Positions 35,980 through 48,700 of a stretch of 64,000 bases of DNA are shown one piece after another (position 1 is the stretch's first letter; each line of letters begins with the position of its first letter). The position numbers were made by a program, and so were the translations under genes. Below the pieces are notes generated by a model. That model was given only the letters and a program-made list of their open reading frames with translations, was not told where the DNA came from and made no database searches. The DNA comes from Cryptomeria japonica (Eukaryota; Streptophyta; Pinopsida; Cupressales; Cupressaceae): the NCBI RefSeq assembly GCF_030272615.1, contig NC_081415.1, positions 376,417,392 through 376,481,391 of the forward strand, given 5' to 3'.

Positions 35980-36860
35980 AAGACAAGGATAAGGGCAAAG
36001 GAAAAATTGGTGGAGTTCCAAACATTAAGATTACTGATACCGGTAAGACCCCTTATGAGCTTTGGTTTGGTCATGTTCCTACTATGAAATATTTCAAACT
36101 TTTTGGTAGCAAATGTTATATCAAGAGAGATAAGGATATTGGAAATTTTGATGCTAGAAGCAATGAAGGTATATTTTTGGGATATTCCACAGAGTAAAGC
36201 CTACCGGTGTTATAACAAGAGACTGAGAAAGATTTTTGAGAGTACATTGGAAAGGAGATCAGAGCTAATGATGGAGGTCAACATGTTGTTCTAGCTCCTA
36301 TTCAATCTAAAGGACCTAAGAAGATTGATCCGGTAGAGACAGAGACTATTAATCTGGATGTTGTTGTTGTTAGTGATGATGTGCATGAATCTGAGAATCA
36401 AAAGACTCTGAGGTATGTTAGATTAAATCAATCTAAGAATTAGGTTATTAGTGATATGAATAAATGTGTGATGGCTAGAAGAAGGTTAGCTGCAAAAGAG
36501 GTATGTTTGATATCCAAAGTTGAACTTAAAGATGTTTTTGAAGCTTGTAAAGATGAGAATTGGATAAGGGCCATGGAAGAAAAATTAGATCAGATTGAAA
36601 AGAAAAATACTTGGGAACTTGTGCCTAGAACTAAGGATAAAAATGTTATTGGTACTAAATGAGTTTTTAGGAACAAATTAAATGAAACCAGTGAAGTAGT
36701 CAGAAATAAAGCTAAACTAGTCTGCAAAGAGTATTCACACTAAGAAGAAATTGATTGTGAAGAAAATTTTGCTCCAGTTGCCAAAATTGAAGTTGTTAGG
36801 TTGTTACTTGCCTATGCTTCTTTTAAAGATTTCAAGGTATATCGGATCGATGTCGAGTAA
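35980..36860 (+). pseudogene. Copia integrase C-terminus and RT N-terminus
   Basis: From about 36046: KTPYELWFGHVPTMKYFKLF, then GSKCYIKRDKDIGNFDARSN and EGIFLGYS, the GKTPYE...FGS...GYS block of copia integrase. A linker follows, then the RT start at 36456-36860: WIRAMEEKLDQIEKKNTWEL, VIGTK, NFAPVAKIEVVRLLLAYASF and KVYRIDVE. Frame changes and stops (about 36197, 36440, 36661, 36742) show decay. It ends abruptly at the point where RT normally continues with the AFLNG motif. Confidence 0.9.
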
Positions 36861-37685
36861 AACTACAAAGTTGTGTCACACTTTTAGAAAGGAAATAGTC
36901 AATGTTGATTCAAATTTTTAAATTAAATCAATAGAAAGTGAAATATATGTTTTGAATTTTGAAATGATGTAAACTAATAAAATTTATATTCTTTTGTCTA
37001 TTTTATGTTTGTAATTTTAACAAAAAATCAAATAATTATTTGAATGTAATTTTTTTATAAAGTAAACACTATAATTTAGTTGCTAATAAAATGTTGAAAT
37101 TGAAGTTACACAAGCCACCACACTTTATTTAATAAATTTTACCTTTGTTTCTTCATTTTCTTGTGTATATATGATAACTTGAAACTTTAGTGCATGGATA
37201 CATTTTTTACTATTTTTTATAAATAAATATTTTTCAATAAATTTGAAAAGTTGCGTGTGCTGAAATGTAGCTCTTTCCAATTTCCGCCACCTTTTTTTTA
37301 ATTATTTATCCAAATTAGAAAAGAATTATATCATCTTTATATAGATTCTTTTCTCTACTACATCATATTTTTTTCAAATATTTTAAATAAATTTTAGTAT
37401 TTTTCTTTGACAAGATAATCAACCTTATATTTTAGTGTTGATGACCTACTTTCAATAAAAATAAAATATAAAATATAAAAACTAATTAAAATATTAAAAG
37501 ATATATATTTTGGAAAATTCACTTATAGTTCTATAAAAGGGTATTTTTACATTTCAAAAGAAAATTAATTATAAGAGTAGGAGTTGTTGAAACATTGAGT
37601 TTTTTATTTCTTATTTGGTAATTGTACCCAAAGTGGTATAAAATATGCATCTAGTAGACACTTCCAATTGTAAAAGTTGTAGCTA
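36861..37685. other. AT-rich filler replacing the core of copia RT
   Basis: 825 bases of very AT-rich DNA without a coding frame, between the RT motif KVYRIDV and the later YKSMVGGLLYLTQTRPDI motif. About 250 codons of RT, including the catalytic YxDD, are missing here. The ends carry weak inverted sequences (ACTACAA against GCTACAA) next to TAA on both sides, which may be chance. Confidence 0.6.
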
Positions 37686-38280
37686 ATCAGAATTTGTACA
37701 AATCTATGGTTGGTGGATTATTATATCTTACTCAGACTAGGCCTGACATTATGCATGTTGTATGTATGGCTACTAGATATCAAGTTGATCCAAAGGAAAG
37801 TCATGTTACTGCTGTTAAAAGAATATTCAGATATCTTAAGGGAACTGTGGATTTTGGTTTATGATATCCTAAGAAAGATGATTTCATTTTATGTGCTTAC
37901 ACTGATGTAGATTGGGCAGGTGATGTAGATAACCAAAAGAGTACTAGCAGTGGAGCATTTTTTTGGGTAAGAAGTTGGTTTCATGGGCTAGAAAGAAACA
38001 AGACTCATTATCTTTATCTACTGCTGAAGTTGAGTACATTGTTGCTGCTAGTAATTGCACTCAAATAGTTTGGATGAAGCAAATATTAAAAGATATCATA
38101 ATTGTTTATGATGAGCCTACTTTTATATACTGTGATAATAAATATGTCAAAGAATCTGGTACAACATTCAAAGACTAAGAATATATCAATCAAATATAAT
38201 TACTTGAAAGAGAAGGTCAGTGAACAGAAGGTGAAGCTTGAATATGTATCTACAAAGTAATAAATTGTTGATATTTTCAC
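37686..38280 (+). pseudogene. Copia RT end and RNase H
   Basis: YKSMVGGLLYLTQTRPDIMH, TAVKRIFRYLKGTVDFGL, then TDVDWAGDVDNQKSTSSGAF and, after a frameshift in a T-run near 37960, KKLVSWARKKQDSLSLSTAE, VEYIVAASNC and YCDNKYVKES. This is the usual copia C-terminal order. A stop near 37864 and the frameshift break it. It is followed by the PPT and LTR at 38691-39988. Confidence 0.93.
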
Positions 38281-38690
38281 TAATCCTTTGCCTACAGATA
38301 AATTTATCTATTTGAGATATAATCTAGGGGTAACCACCCCTCCCGATGAGAACTAGATGCATTGAATTGCATCGATCTGGTGGATTTTAGAGCCTTATTC
38401 TTTTTATCCAGATTGATGTGTTGATGTTGCTCCTTTGCTGGAGTAGTCTGTTCATTTGGTTGTGACAGATTCATATTTCTGTGTTTTGGAGGAGAGAGAT
38501 ATGTGTTTCATATTCAAAGGGGGAGAGTCTATTTGGTTTTATATTTTTGGAGAACTTTGGCATTGTTCTCAAAGGGGGAGAGATCATGTGAAAATTTTTA
38601 TTATCCATCTTGATCTTAGGGGGAGTCTATTGGTGATATCTTCTTTCTTTGCATTGATTGCTTTCACATTCATATGTTGCCATCAATGCC
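38281..38690 (+). other. Copia 3' untranslated region
   Basis: Between RNase H and the polypurine tract. It contains several AAAGGGGGAGAG-like G-rich words (38516, 38571, 38620), which resemble the real PPT and are frequent in the 3' region of plant copia elements. Confidence 0.7.
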
Positions 38691-38702
38691 AAAGGGGGAA
38701 AT
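38691..38702 (+). promoter_or_regulatory. Copia polypurine tract
   Basis: AAAGGGGGAA directly before the LTR start TGTTGAGTTG, preceded by CATCAATGCC, a typical plant copia 3' junction. Confidence 0.9.
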
Positions 38703-39988
38703 TGTTGAGTTGTTGAGATTGTTGGGGAGATTGTTGTAGTCTGTTATATTTGGTTGTTGAATTTGGATATTTTGTTTTCATTGATGTCAACATATTCATG
38801 TGGGTTATTCCGGTGAGTTTGGGAAGTTTTTCTAATTTGGTTTGCTATTCTTTGGTCACCGGTTCTTGGTGTTCCTGTCGGTATTTCCTTTGGTATATTT
38901 TGGAATGGTCAGACCTTGTGCTGAGATTTTGGGATGTTGTTTGGGATGATCTTGTGTATCTTCATTTTATATGGTTCATGATTTGGTGACCTACAAGTTA
39001 TCTTTCTTCATGACAGTTATTGCTTCGTTATGTTCTTGAGCTTTTAGATGTTGATCGATGAAGATTTGAAAGGTGGAGTTGGTGCAACTATTCTGGATAA
39101 TTCTAATGTGTTTGTTGGTGTTTCCTAATTGTTTCCTATTTGTTTTGGTGATTCGCATTGATATTTGTGCGAGTTTTGGTGATTTCTATCAATCAGTGAT
39201 GATTCGTGTGTTATGTGGTACTTCTTGTGGTGTAGCATGTTGCAGTTGATCTTGGCATGATTTTCGATGAATATGATCATTTGGGAATTTGAATTAGGTC
39301 CATTCTATGTAATGTAAATCATAATATTGGTTCGATGGTCGATCCTTGTATCATGTAATGTATTTTTTGTATTTATGAGTTAAGGGTTGAGGGTTTAGCT
39401 GACCCTGCTATCAAGGTTGATTATTTGTATATATAGGTGATATACTTATATAATTTTTGTGTTGGTATTATGTTTGCATTATCAAACAGAGTTGTATGTG
39501 CGAAAAAGGGTATACATTCGGTGAAGTGTTATGGTGAGATCGGTGTTGTAGAGAAAACAACTATGCTTAATCGGAACTATCATTTGGCATATGTGGATGC
39601 TACTATTGCAGTTCATTTCTTCCGGATTGTAGTACGATTCATTTTATAAGTCACTGAGACTTCCCTAAGGGTTGTAGCTTCCGGGCATATATCTTTTGTG
39701 TAGTGAGCTCTAGGTAATGTGCTTGAATACATGTGCATTCCCCATTATAATATTTTCACATACTACTACAGAGTATCATATTATTGTGGGTAGGTTCCCA
39801 CCATGGTTTTTCCCTTGACCGGGTTTTTCACATCAAAAATTTTGGTTTTATGTGTTGTGTTGTTCATTTTCTTATCTTTCAATTGTTGCAATTTATCAGT
39901 TTATGCTTTGGTGCTTGATTATTTGATTTCCAGTGAAGACTGATTCACACCCCCCCCTCTCAATCTTTCTTCTTGATTGTTGCTAACA
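38703..39988 (+). mobile_element. Copia-type 3' LTR
   Basis: 1286 bases from TGTTGAGTTG to TTGCTAACA. It has a C-run with CTCTCAA near the 3' end (39950-39964) and a GTCACTGAGACTTCC block also present in the LTR at 14258-15040. The two LTRs are related but not a pair. No partner 5' LTR is in the window. Confidence 0.88.
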
Positions 39989-40511
39989 ATGACCACTTCC
40001 TAGACTTGATGGATGGCTTGATGTCACAACCTAGCCAGTGTTACCTCTTCCTCATATTGCCTTTGTAGTTCTCTCTCTTTTTTTGTAAGGCATTCGAACT
40101 GTGTTCCTACACCATCATTGACTACTAGATTGTAATATTCATTTATTCTTTCAATCAGAGATCTATTTTTGATTCATGGGTGGAGTGGTAGAGTTACTTG
40201 CAGATGCAGGGTTTGATGAGGCCTTATTTGAACCCTTGTTACTTGGGTTCTTATTCTTGGCCTCCTCCTTATCGATCAGTGGATATATAGGGTTCCCTTT
40301 CTTTAATGAACTCCTTCCAAATATACAAAGTTATATCAATGTGTATTAATTTTATATATATATATCTAAGATTATCAGAGTTGCCACCCTTTAAGGGAAT
40401 TAATTCTTCTTTTCTAAATCTTCTTCTACTACAATGCCACTTTATTAGTTGAATCATTTCTTAGATATAAATTTAAAGATTTTGACTCTTTCTCCTAAAT
40501 GGAAATATCAA
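39989..40511 (-). other. Leader fragment of a third gypsy element
   Basis: Lies inside the PBS at 40512-40533 on the minus strand and is cut by the copia LTR at 39988. No long coding frame is seen; a 62-codon minus-strand frame at 40269-40457 has no recognisable motif. Confidence 0.45.
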
Positions 40512-40533
40512 CCAGTCCCCAGCAGAGTCGCCA
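40512..40533 (-). promoter_or_regulatory. Primer binding site of an Ogre/Tat-type gypsy element
   Basis: The minus strand reads TGGCGACTCTGCTGGGGA followed by CTGG, the form I recall as the tRNA-Arg-type PBS of Ogre/Tat elements. It follows a possible LTR end at 40540 (GAGCTCCA). No coding part of this element remains nearby. Confidence 0.7.
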
Positions 40534-40539
40534 ATTTTT

Positions 40540-41127
40540 TGGAGCTCAAAAATGTAAGTTTTTGTAAACTCTAAGAATAGGCTAGATTCTATGGTTGAGT
40601 TCAACAAACAGTATTGGCCAACTAACGGATTGACTCAAATCTGGTTGCTAATCCCTATACTTTAGGCTCTACTAATACCTAGGCATGTTTACCTTAAATA
40701 AAATGAAGTAGATCTATTAATAGTTGGGATTGTTTGTGGCCTTAACTAAAGTAAAATGTACAAAAACTTAAAAAGGTTACAAAGTTGTAATGGGTTTCAA
40801 GGTTCTAAAATGAGATCAGTTCATTCCTTCTATTAGGTCTGGAGTCAATTAAGTTCCCAACAATATCCTCTATATTTCCCTTATTCAACAATTTTTAATC
40901 TTACACCTAATGTAAGTTTGTCAGCTATTTAGTTTCTTATACTTGATGATTCACATTTGTCGCAATGACTATTCTACATGTATTTAATCTTTCTTTGAAA
41001 GAGCCAAACACAATAATCATCCAAAGATAAAAGTCTCCTTGATCAATCCACAATATTCTCAATACAAAAGACTAAAATAACAAGATGATCATATGTATAG
41101 AAATCCTTGAACATGATGGTATGATGA
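40540..41127 (-). mobile_element. Partial LTR of the third gypsy element
   Basis: On the minus strand it ends GAGCTCCA just before the PBS. Its outer end is not defined; a copia LTR starts near 41128. No frame or partner copy was seen. Confidence 0.4.
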
Positions 41128-42515
41128 AAGAATAAGGATCTAGTTAACTACTGAGAGGGGGGGGGGGGGGTGGTAAATCAGTAGATAGAAAATTGATATA
41201 AACTTTCACCAATCTCTTAATTAACCTCTCAAAGCAAACTCTAAACTGACAAGTTAAACACTGAACTTCAAATGCAATAATAATGACAAGATAAATTGGT
41301 TGACTGTTATAACAAATTAACAGTAAAACAAATTGAAACTCACAAACATCCAAATACTTTACTAACATAAGTAAAACCTAATTTTAGATTGTTGCCGATT
41401 AACATAACATATCAAAGTGAATTTAGCAGTTAAGCAATTCAACCATAGTAAACATAACCACAAAAGAATTCACCATTTGACACAATATTTTTTGACATGG
41501 AAACCCAAATGGGAAAAACCATGATATTTTGAGCTCTTTTGAAGTTTGCCCTATTAAAAGCCAAGCCTATTAAAGCTTTACAATAAGTCCTATTAAGAAC
41601 AGATCCTGTTAGGGACCACCCAGTTAAGGGATTGACTATAATGCCCTATTAGAAGCAATACTCTGTAAGGAGTAACCTCAGTAGAGGATTTGAAATCCAA
41701 GCTAATGCACCACCTGGTTAGAGGATTTGAATAACACTAAGCTTGTTAGAGCTTACTCGGTTAGGAAATTTTACGGTTGTAATTGTTAGAAAACAATACG
41801 GGTTTGTTGATCTATTTGAATAGCACTACAATTGCCTATTTAGATCCTTTTCATGCTCCTATATGCCTTTACACAAACTGCAAATACATCATCTGGTTCG
41901 GCAACCACACTCTCACTCTCAACTATAAATTGCCAATTCTTCAACAAAACAACTCATCGACCTTATAAACAAATCATCAGGTCGGTAACACATCACAAAC
42001 CTAATTATCTCATAGAGATTACAAACAAATCAGTTCAAGTATGACCGTTGGATTACATAATAATCACTGCACATCATTCAAGATAGCCTCGATTTCTCCT
42101 TGATTACCTCTTCATCGAACATTGTAACTTATCACGCAGTTTGCATTACATGCAATATACTTGCTCATTCCCAAGATAAAAACTTTTAACTCAACGTGCC
42201 AAAAACCATTTGAAACTCTTCTCATACAACATGCATACGTGTCATTATCATTACCACTCATCATTAGATTATAAACCAATACAACAAACTTCATCAGTTA
42301 GGATTTATCATATCAACAGGTAGGGTTTACTAGTTCATCTCTCCATTTCTAGCAATACCGGTTTCCTCCACAAACTCACCTACCGGTTGCAGTTCCCTTC
42401 ACTAGCTCTTCCTACCAATTACAAAACAACATTATAAAAACATCATTACCAGTTATAATTGACATCATTGACAACATAACATTTCATTAATACAATCATC
42501 ATGCAAATTCCAACA
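41128..42515 (-). mobile_element. Copia-type LTR, minus strand, probably solo or truncated
   Basis: On the minus strand it begins TGTTGGAATTTGC (42515) and ends after a 14-base C-run and CTCTCAGTAG (plus-strand G-run near 41157-41170). A CATGGTTTTTCCC block (41518-41506) and repeated CTAACAGG/GGTTAG-like phrases (41570-41760) resemble the LTR at 49630-50817. No PBS or PPT is next to it. The left edge (41114-41130) is uncertain and no target duplication was found. Confidence 0.65.
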
Positions 42516-44240
42516 AAACAACCTTTGATTACAGTAATTAAAACAATGAGCCAAATTGGATATTACAAGAACTTAATAATATTCTATATACAGTTATGAA
42601 GAGAAGAGTAAATTTTATCATTGCCAGTATTTATGAAGTAATTCCTCCCTATTCCCTTTTATCCAATCTTCATCCCCCTTTTATAAACACAAGGATTCTT
42701 CCCAGATTGGTTACAACTTTTGGGTATGAAACAACATGACTGTTCATCTAGGAACTAATTACTTTATCCTTGATAAATTTATTAACTAAACCACTAACCA
42801 CTTTTTAATGTATTTGAAATTGTTCATTAGAATACTTATTTTAATTCTATATTTGGGCCTCATATCCTCCTAAAGTATCTTCTTCTCACAGTGATATTCT
42901 ACTTGATATCACAATACTTAATGATTTTTCCCTATGTTACCAATAGTGTCCTAGCCTGTTGAAATAATCATCATAATGGTATTTCAGAATATAGAACAAA
43001 TTGTCACTAGCATCTGCAACAAAATCTCCCACCTCACACAATTTGTTGAATGCTCTGCATATCCTTATCTGAAATTCCCTATTCGGCATGTGGGTTAGGA
43101 AGAGAGTTTTTCCATGGTCGTTTCACTAAATTCCTCAAAATTCATTTTGTACATTTTGCACTTAGAGATCAATTCGCCTTTATTATTTTGTTCCTTGCAT
43201 AGATGAAATAAGGCAACTATGTTTATTGGCAAGATGTAATTTTTTTTTGTTAGACCATCATCATTATACCGAAATTATCATTTTGGTGAGACATTGAACA
43301 TCTCTCATTAACAAGTGAGTTTTTCGTAAGACATAGTTCTTTGGTAGGACCTCCCTCGGCTTGGATAGACTCTCAACGTCTTATTGAAACTTATATTTAG
43401 GAGAGACAGAAAGTATTTCACTGATAATCCCTTTAGATTATGTGTGTTGCAAGACACATTGGATGATATTTATTGCTCATGTGTTCTTTTTTATGAGACA
43501 TGGTACTTCAGTGAGACACACTTTTCTTTTTGTCGTCTTTCATTACTAGACCGATATGATCCTTCTTCTTTGTCAAATCATACAAGGAATCCATTTTGTG
43601 GTGTAACAAGAGAAGAGTCTTGGAAAAAAGGATTTCATCTTTTTTTCAAACACTTTGAATGATTAATCATATATCCATATTTGGAGCTTAGATATAATAA
43701 GGGATATGAATTATTTTAATTGGGAAATAAGGCATAATTCAGTTAAGATCATTTGATTTTTATTGAAAAAAAAATTGGGCTAGATAACATAATGAACTAT
43801 TATATGCATGGATCTCCTTATGGGTGGGAGCCACAATTTAACTCCACATACAATGTGAAATTTTTAAAATATCAAGCTCCATGATGTTCATGACTTCACA
43901 ATGGATCCAATATTATGGTTTTTAGCACCCTCTTAATTTTAATTTTGCAAAAAATTAAAGCCCCAATAGCTTCATCAAATTAATTTTTCCAAAAGGGATG
44001 CTTGATTTTAGTTGACTAATACAAATTATTCAACTAGTACAAGTCACTTAGGAAATTTGATTTTCTTAAGTTAACTAGTCAAATTTAAGTGTTTACATTT
44101 TGTCTGTATTTGCGGTGGCACTAGAATAGCATTGATGTAAAGAAAATAAGACACCAGTGACTCGGAGAAAAGGGAGTGAGGCAAAAATGTCCCAGACTGG
44201 ACTAACAATGGACTGATGATGGATGGAGGATGAGTGAAGG
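42516..44240. other. Non-coding AT-rich spacer
   Basis: No convincing gene. A 92-codon plus-strand frame at 43384-43662 has no recognisable motif and no matching context. GAGACA/GTGAGAC-like words recur at 43280-43520. No LTR edges could be fixed. Confidence 0.4.
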
Positions 44241-45719
44241 AGGATGAGGGAAAGGGTACCCCCTCAAGAGGGTTCATATGAAATGGGGCTTGGGAGATGT
44301 CTCAAAAGAAACAATGCTCCATCAGCTAGGATGAACAACAAGAAGAAAATGGAAAAAGAAGAAAATGCAAATGCATTAGAGATGGAAATGGAACATCACA
44401 AAGCACAAGGACCCACAAAAATAGAATGCCATGTAGTGAGAACTTACTTTGATTTAGTAGTGTATGCGAGTCACCAAGGTATGAAGAACCGAGGTAGAAT
44501 TTCACAACCAATGCATGGACTGACACATATAAATAGACACGCAAGATAATCTAGCACCACATAGAGTTATAGAGACCCTGCAGGAAATTATGCTAGAACA
44601 ACCACAAGAAGAAGATATGCTCCAATGTAACATGAGATAGTTGAGACCTCATGAGGTTACAATAAGAAACACATACAAAAGACACACCAAGAAAAAAAAA
44701 AGCAACAAGATCACATCCTAAGCCATGTTATTCCTACCACACCATGATATAAAAGATCATGGCAACCAAAAGTAAATAGGACCCGAGGAGTTGAAAAAGA
44801 TAAATACATATCAAAATGAATCAAAACCAACACAAGTGTCTCAAATATCTTTTGCCAAAGGATGATTGATTGGATGAGGATTGAAGATGTTGTCTAACTA
44901 GAGGAAGGATACATTATGCACAGGTTGATGATTGGATAAGGACCAATGAGGGATGAACCAACAAAAGGGACCTAATAGGATCATGATGACAAAGATTCTA
45001 AAATATTGTTGAAGAACAAGTTGATAGGGTATGATTTCAAAGGATGGGATGAACAAATGCATAAGTATAGTGACACCTATATACAATGAGCATAGTGACC
45101 AAGGAGATGGAAGAGGGGAATATTAAGGATAAGCATGACACTATGTACAAATAACCAAGCATAGAAGTTATCTACAAGGACTATGCACAAGCAAGGTGCA
45201 AGGAGACATAGATGGAGGCAAGTGGTAGATGAGGGAATAGGGGATGCGGGTAACATGGGATACCACACTAAAAAGAGGTGGATGCAATGGAGATGCAAAT
45301 GGGGGGTAGCAATGGATATCGCACCATGGAAAGGTGGATGTGATGGAGATGCAGATGATAGTGGGTAGTAATAGATACTGCACTGCTGAGAGTGGTTGTG
45401 AAGAACTAAAAGAGAATGGGACCAACCCTTCTTTCTCAAAGCACCTATTTATAGGTTTTCACCACATGCACATGCCTAAGGTGCCACCAGGAGTTGTTTT
45501 CACCAGAGGACAAATTTTTGTTTTTTTGTTTTTTTTTTGCATTTTTTTATTTTTTAAATTTTTTGGATTTTCTGATTTTTGGAATATGAGGTACACTACG
45601 ACAAATTTTATGCAGAATATCTTTAGGTGTAGGATGTTTAGGGGATCATTAAGAGGATCCCCTTTTAGATTTGATAATTGTTATGCTCTTGATCCATACT
45701 GTGTTGTAACTACATAAGG
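44241..45719. other. 3' untranslated region of the third decayed gypsy pol, with low-complexity DNA
   Basis: On the element's minus strand this is downstream of integrase. An A/T-rich tract near 45510-45580 corresponds to the Lys-rich tail of the other gypsy copies. At 45190-45395, units of about 60 bases built on GTGGATG.AATGGAGATGCA recur two to three times. A 101-codon plus-strand frame at 44244-44549 is unrecognised and does not show the PMD signature found at this place in the other two elements. Confidence 0.45.
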
Positions 45720-48700
45720 ACCTAACTAGTTAGCTTCAAACTTTCCTTTCTTTTCTCAATCTTGTTGATTGCGTGAATTTTCTCTGAGGACTAAATCTTC
45801 TACCTCAAACTTGTGAGGGTGAACCCTTTTCATATGTTGCCTCTTAAGGTGGATCTGATATATTTGAAAATAATCAAATGCTTTTTGAAGTTGCTCATCA
45901 AGAAGATATAACTGAGACAATCTTGCTGCTTTATAGTCTTCATCAGAAATAAACTCTTTCAAGGATATGCGTAGTGATGGTAATTCAACCTCAATTGGAA
46001 AGACTGCTTTGGCACCATAGACAAGGAAATTGGTGTGGCTCCAATGGGAGTTTGGATTAGTGGGGTAGGCCCAAAGAGTGGGATTGAGATGGAGGTGCTC
46101 GTCACAAACATTATCATTGACAATTTTATTTAGGATACGAAGCCAGGTTTTATTAGTTGCCTCAGCTTGGCCATTCTCTTGGGGTTAGTATGGTGTGGAT
46201 CAATGGTGTTGGATATGAAATTTAGAATAGAGATCACATATATTTTGGTTCTTGAATGGGGTTCCATTGTCTATTATGATGGTAGATGGAATTCCATAGT
46301 GGCAAATGATGTGGTACAGGATAAGCTTGGACACTTTCACACCAACGGTGAGGGTGAGGGGAATGGCTTCCACCCATTTGGTGAAATACTTTTTTGTAGT
46401 AACAATAAACTTGTGTCCATTCGAGGAACAGGGATGGATCTTACCAATGATGTTGAGGCCCCATGTATAGAATAGTCATGGTGTTGTGATAGGTTGCAAG
46501 TCCTATGTTGGAACATGGATCAAATCTTTGTGCCACTGGCAGGACACACATTTTTTGACAAATTCACAACAATCATGCTCCACGATGGGCCAATAATACC
46601 CCACTCTCTTTAAAGCTATTTGGAAATAACATATCCACTTGTATGAGTACCACAAGTTGTGGTGTGCAATTCTTTCATCACAAGATTAGCTTCACTCGAA
46701 TCTAAACATCTAAAAAAGGATGTCATGGTAGCTGTGAGAATATAGATTGTCTCCTATAAGGGTGAATCAAAAACAACGATGAATAAGGTTTTGGTGGTTA
46801 TTATGAAATATGTTGAGTGGAAGGGTACCATATTTGAGATAAGCATGTATGTCATGGTACTAGGGTGATTGGGGTCCAACAATATTGCAGACCATTGTAC
46901 AATGTCTTAAATGTCAGATTTAATAGATGCTCAACTAAAAACTCATATCTCGGACTATCTGATTCAACATGAAGAAGGGACCCAATAGTAGCCATTGCAT
47001 CTGCTACTTTATTTTTATCTTAAGGAATTTGGTCAAATATGATACGTTAAAATTTTTGCTTAAGGTCATCAACCATTCTTTTGTATGGAAGGAGCTTGTC
47101 ATCCTTAGTTTGATACTCATTATTGACTTGTCGGATGACTAGTTGTGAATCTCGATAAACCAAGATATCATATATGTTCAACTGCATAGTTGTCTTGAGA
47201 CCAATGATGAGCCCTTCATATTTGGAAATAATATTGATACATAGGAAAGATAGCTTGAATGACTTGGGGATTAGAATGCCTTGGGGAGTGACAAATAGGA
47301 ATCTTGTCCCTGCTCTCTTTTACGTATATGATCCATCAAAGTAAAGTTTCCATGGGGGTTGTATAGTAATAGAGAAAACATATTCATTAGGAAATTTTGT
47401 GTTCAATGGGTGAACATCAATCAATGGTGTTTCTGCTAACTGATCAGCAATGACCTACCCCTTCATGACCTTTTCGTCAACATATTATATGTCAATTTTT
47501 CTAAGAAACATAACCCATTTAGCCATTTGTCTGGTTAGGGTTGTCTTGGAGAGTAGATATTTGAGGGGATCAAGCTTGCAGATGAGCTTCACTGTATGAG
47601 TTAACATTTAGTGTCACATTTTTTGTGAACAAAAGACAATAGCTAAACATGCTTTTTCTATGGGAGAATAATTAATCTCATATTCGACTAAGGTTCAACT
47701 AATATAGTAGATTTCTCTCTCCTTTCTCTAGTCATCATTTTGGGCAAGAAGTGCCCCCACAACCATTAGAGTAACTGAAATGTATAAGAGAAAGGGACAA
47801 ACTAGAATGGGTGGCATGAGAACCCAAGGATGAGAAACATATTCCTTGATCTTGTCAAATGATTGATAGAATTGGGAATCAAATTGAAATACAACATGTT
47901 TTCGGAGAAGGTGAGTAAAAGGTTGGCATTTATTAGTGAGTTGGGCAATGAAGCATCGAACAAACTATAACTTTCCTTGCAATATGTGCAGATTCTTTAG
48001 TGTTCTAAGTGGAGGCATCTTTAAGATTACTTTGACCTTTTTTAGGATCGACCTCAATGCCATGCCTTAATACTATAAACCCAAGGAGTTTACCTGAGGT
48101 AACTCCAAACACACACTTTTAAGGGTTTAGGCATAATTTATATTTAGCTATGTACTCAAATATATGTTCTAGTATAGTTGGATGCTTTGTCCTCGTCTTT
48201 GATTTACTTAGTATGTTATCCACATAGTCCTTGATTATCTTATGCATAAGGTCATGAAATATCACTATCATGGCACATTGGTAGGTGGCACCTACATTCT
48301 TGAGACAAAAAGGAATGACTTGGTAACAAAAAGTTCCCCATGGGGTGGTGAAGGTAGTCTTATGTTAATCTTCTTTGGATATCTCGATCTAATTATATCC
48401 TAAAAATTTGTCCATGAGAGAAATAATTTCATGTCTTGTTGTTAGATCAACAAGGATGTCAATTTTGGGAAGTGAAAAAACATCTCTGGGTACCATATTA
48501 GAGATCCACTCTGAATAATCAATTGGCCAGATAAACTTAACCTCCAGGAGCTTTTCCAACTTTGCTTTGACCAATAGGGCTATTCTAGGATGAATCTTAT
48601 GCAGTTTGTGTTTGATTGGTTTAGCATTTGGATCAACTACAATATGATGAACCATTAATTAGGGATCAAGACCATGCATGTTTTCATAAGACTATGCAAA

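Noticed and set aside
36856-37690. A small DNA transposon with TAA duplication inside copia RT
   Set aside because: The inverted ends match over only about six bases and TAA is common in such AT-rich DNA; kept only as a possibility in the findings.
14258-39988. The LTRs at 14258-15040 and 38703-39988 as a pair of one copia element
   Set aside because: They share blocks in the last 400 bases but differ in length by about 500 bases and in the 5' half, far beyond LTR-pair divergence. I treat them as related subfamilies in a mosaic.
41114-42520. A target duplication for the minus-strand copia LTR
   Set aside because: No matching 5-base flanks for any reasonable left edge; the LTR may be truncated.
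43384-43662. 92-codon plus-strand frame as a gene
   Set aside because: No motif, no promoter and no homologous context; the length is within chance for AT-rich DNA.
44244-44549. 101-codon plus-strand frame as a third antisense accessory gene
   Set aside because: It sits at the place of the PMD gene in the other gypsy elements, but shows none of the PMD residues and is short.
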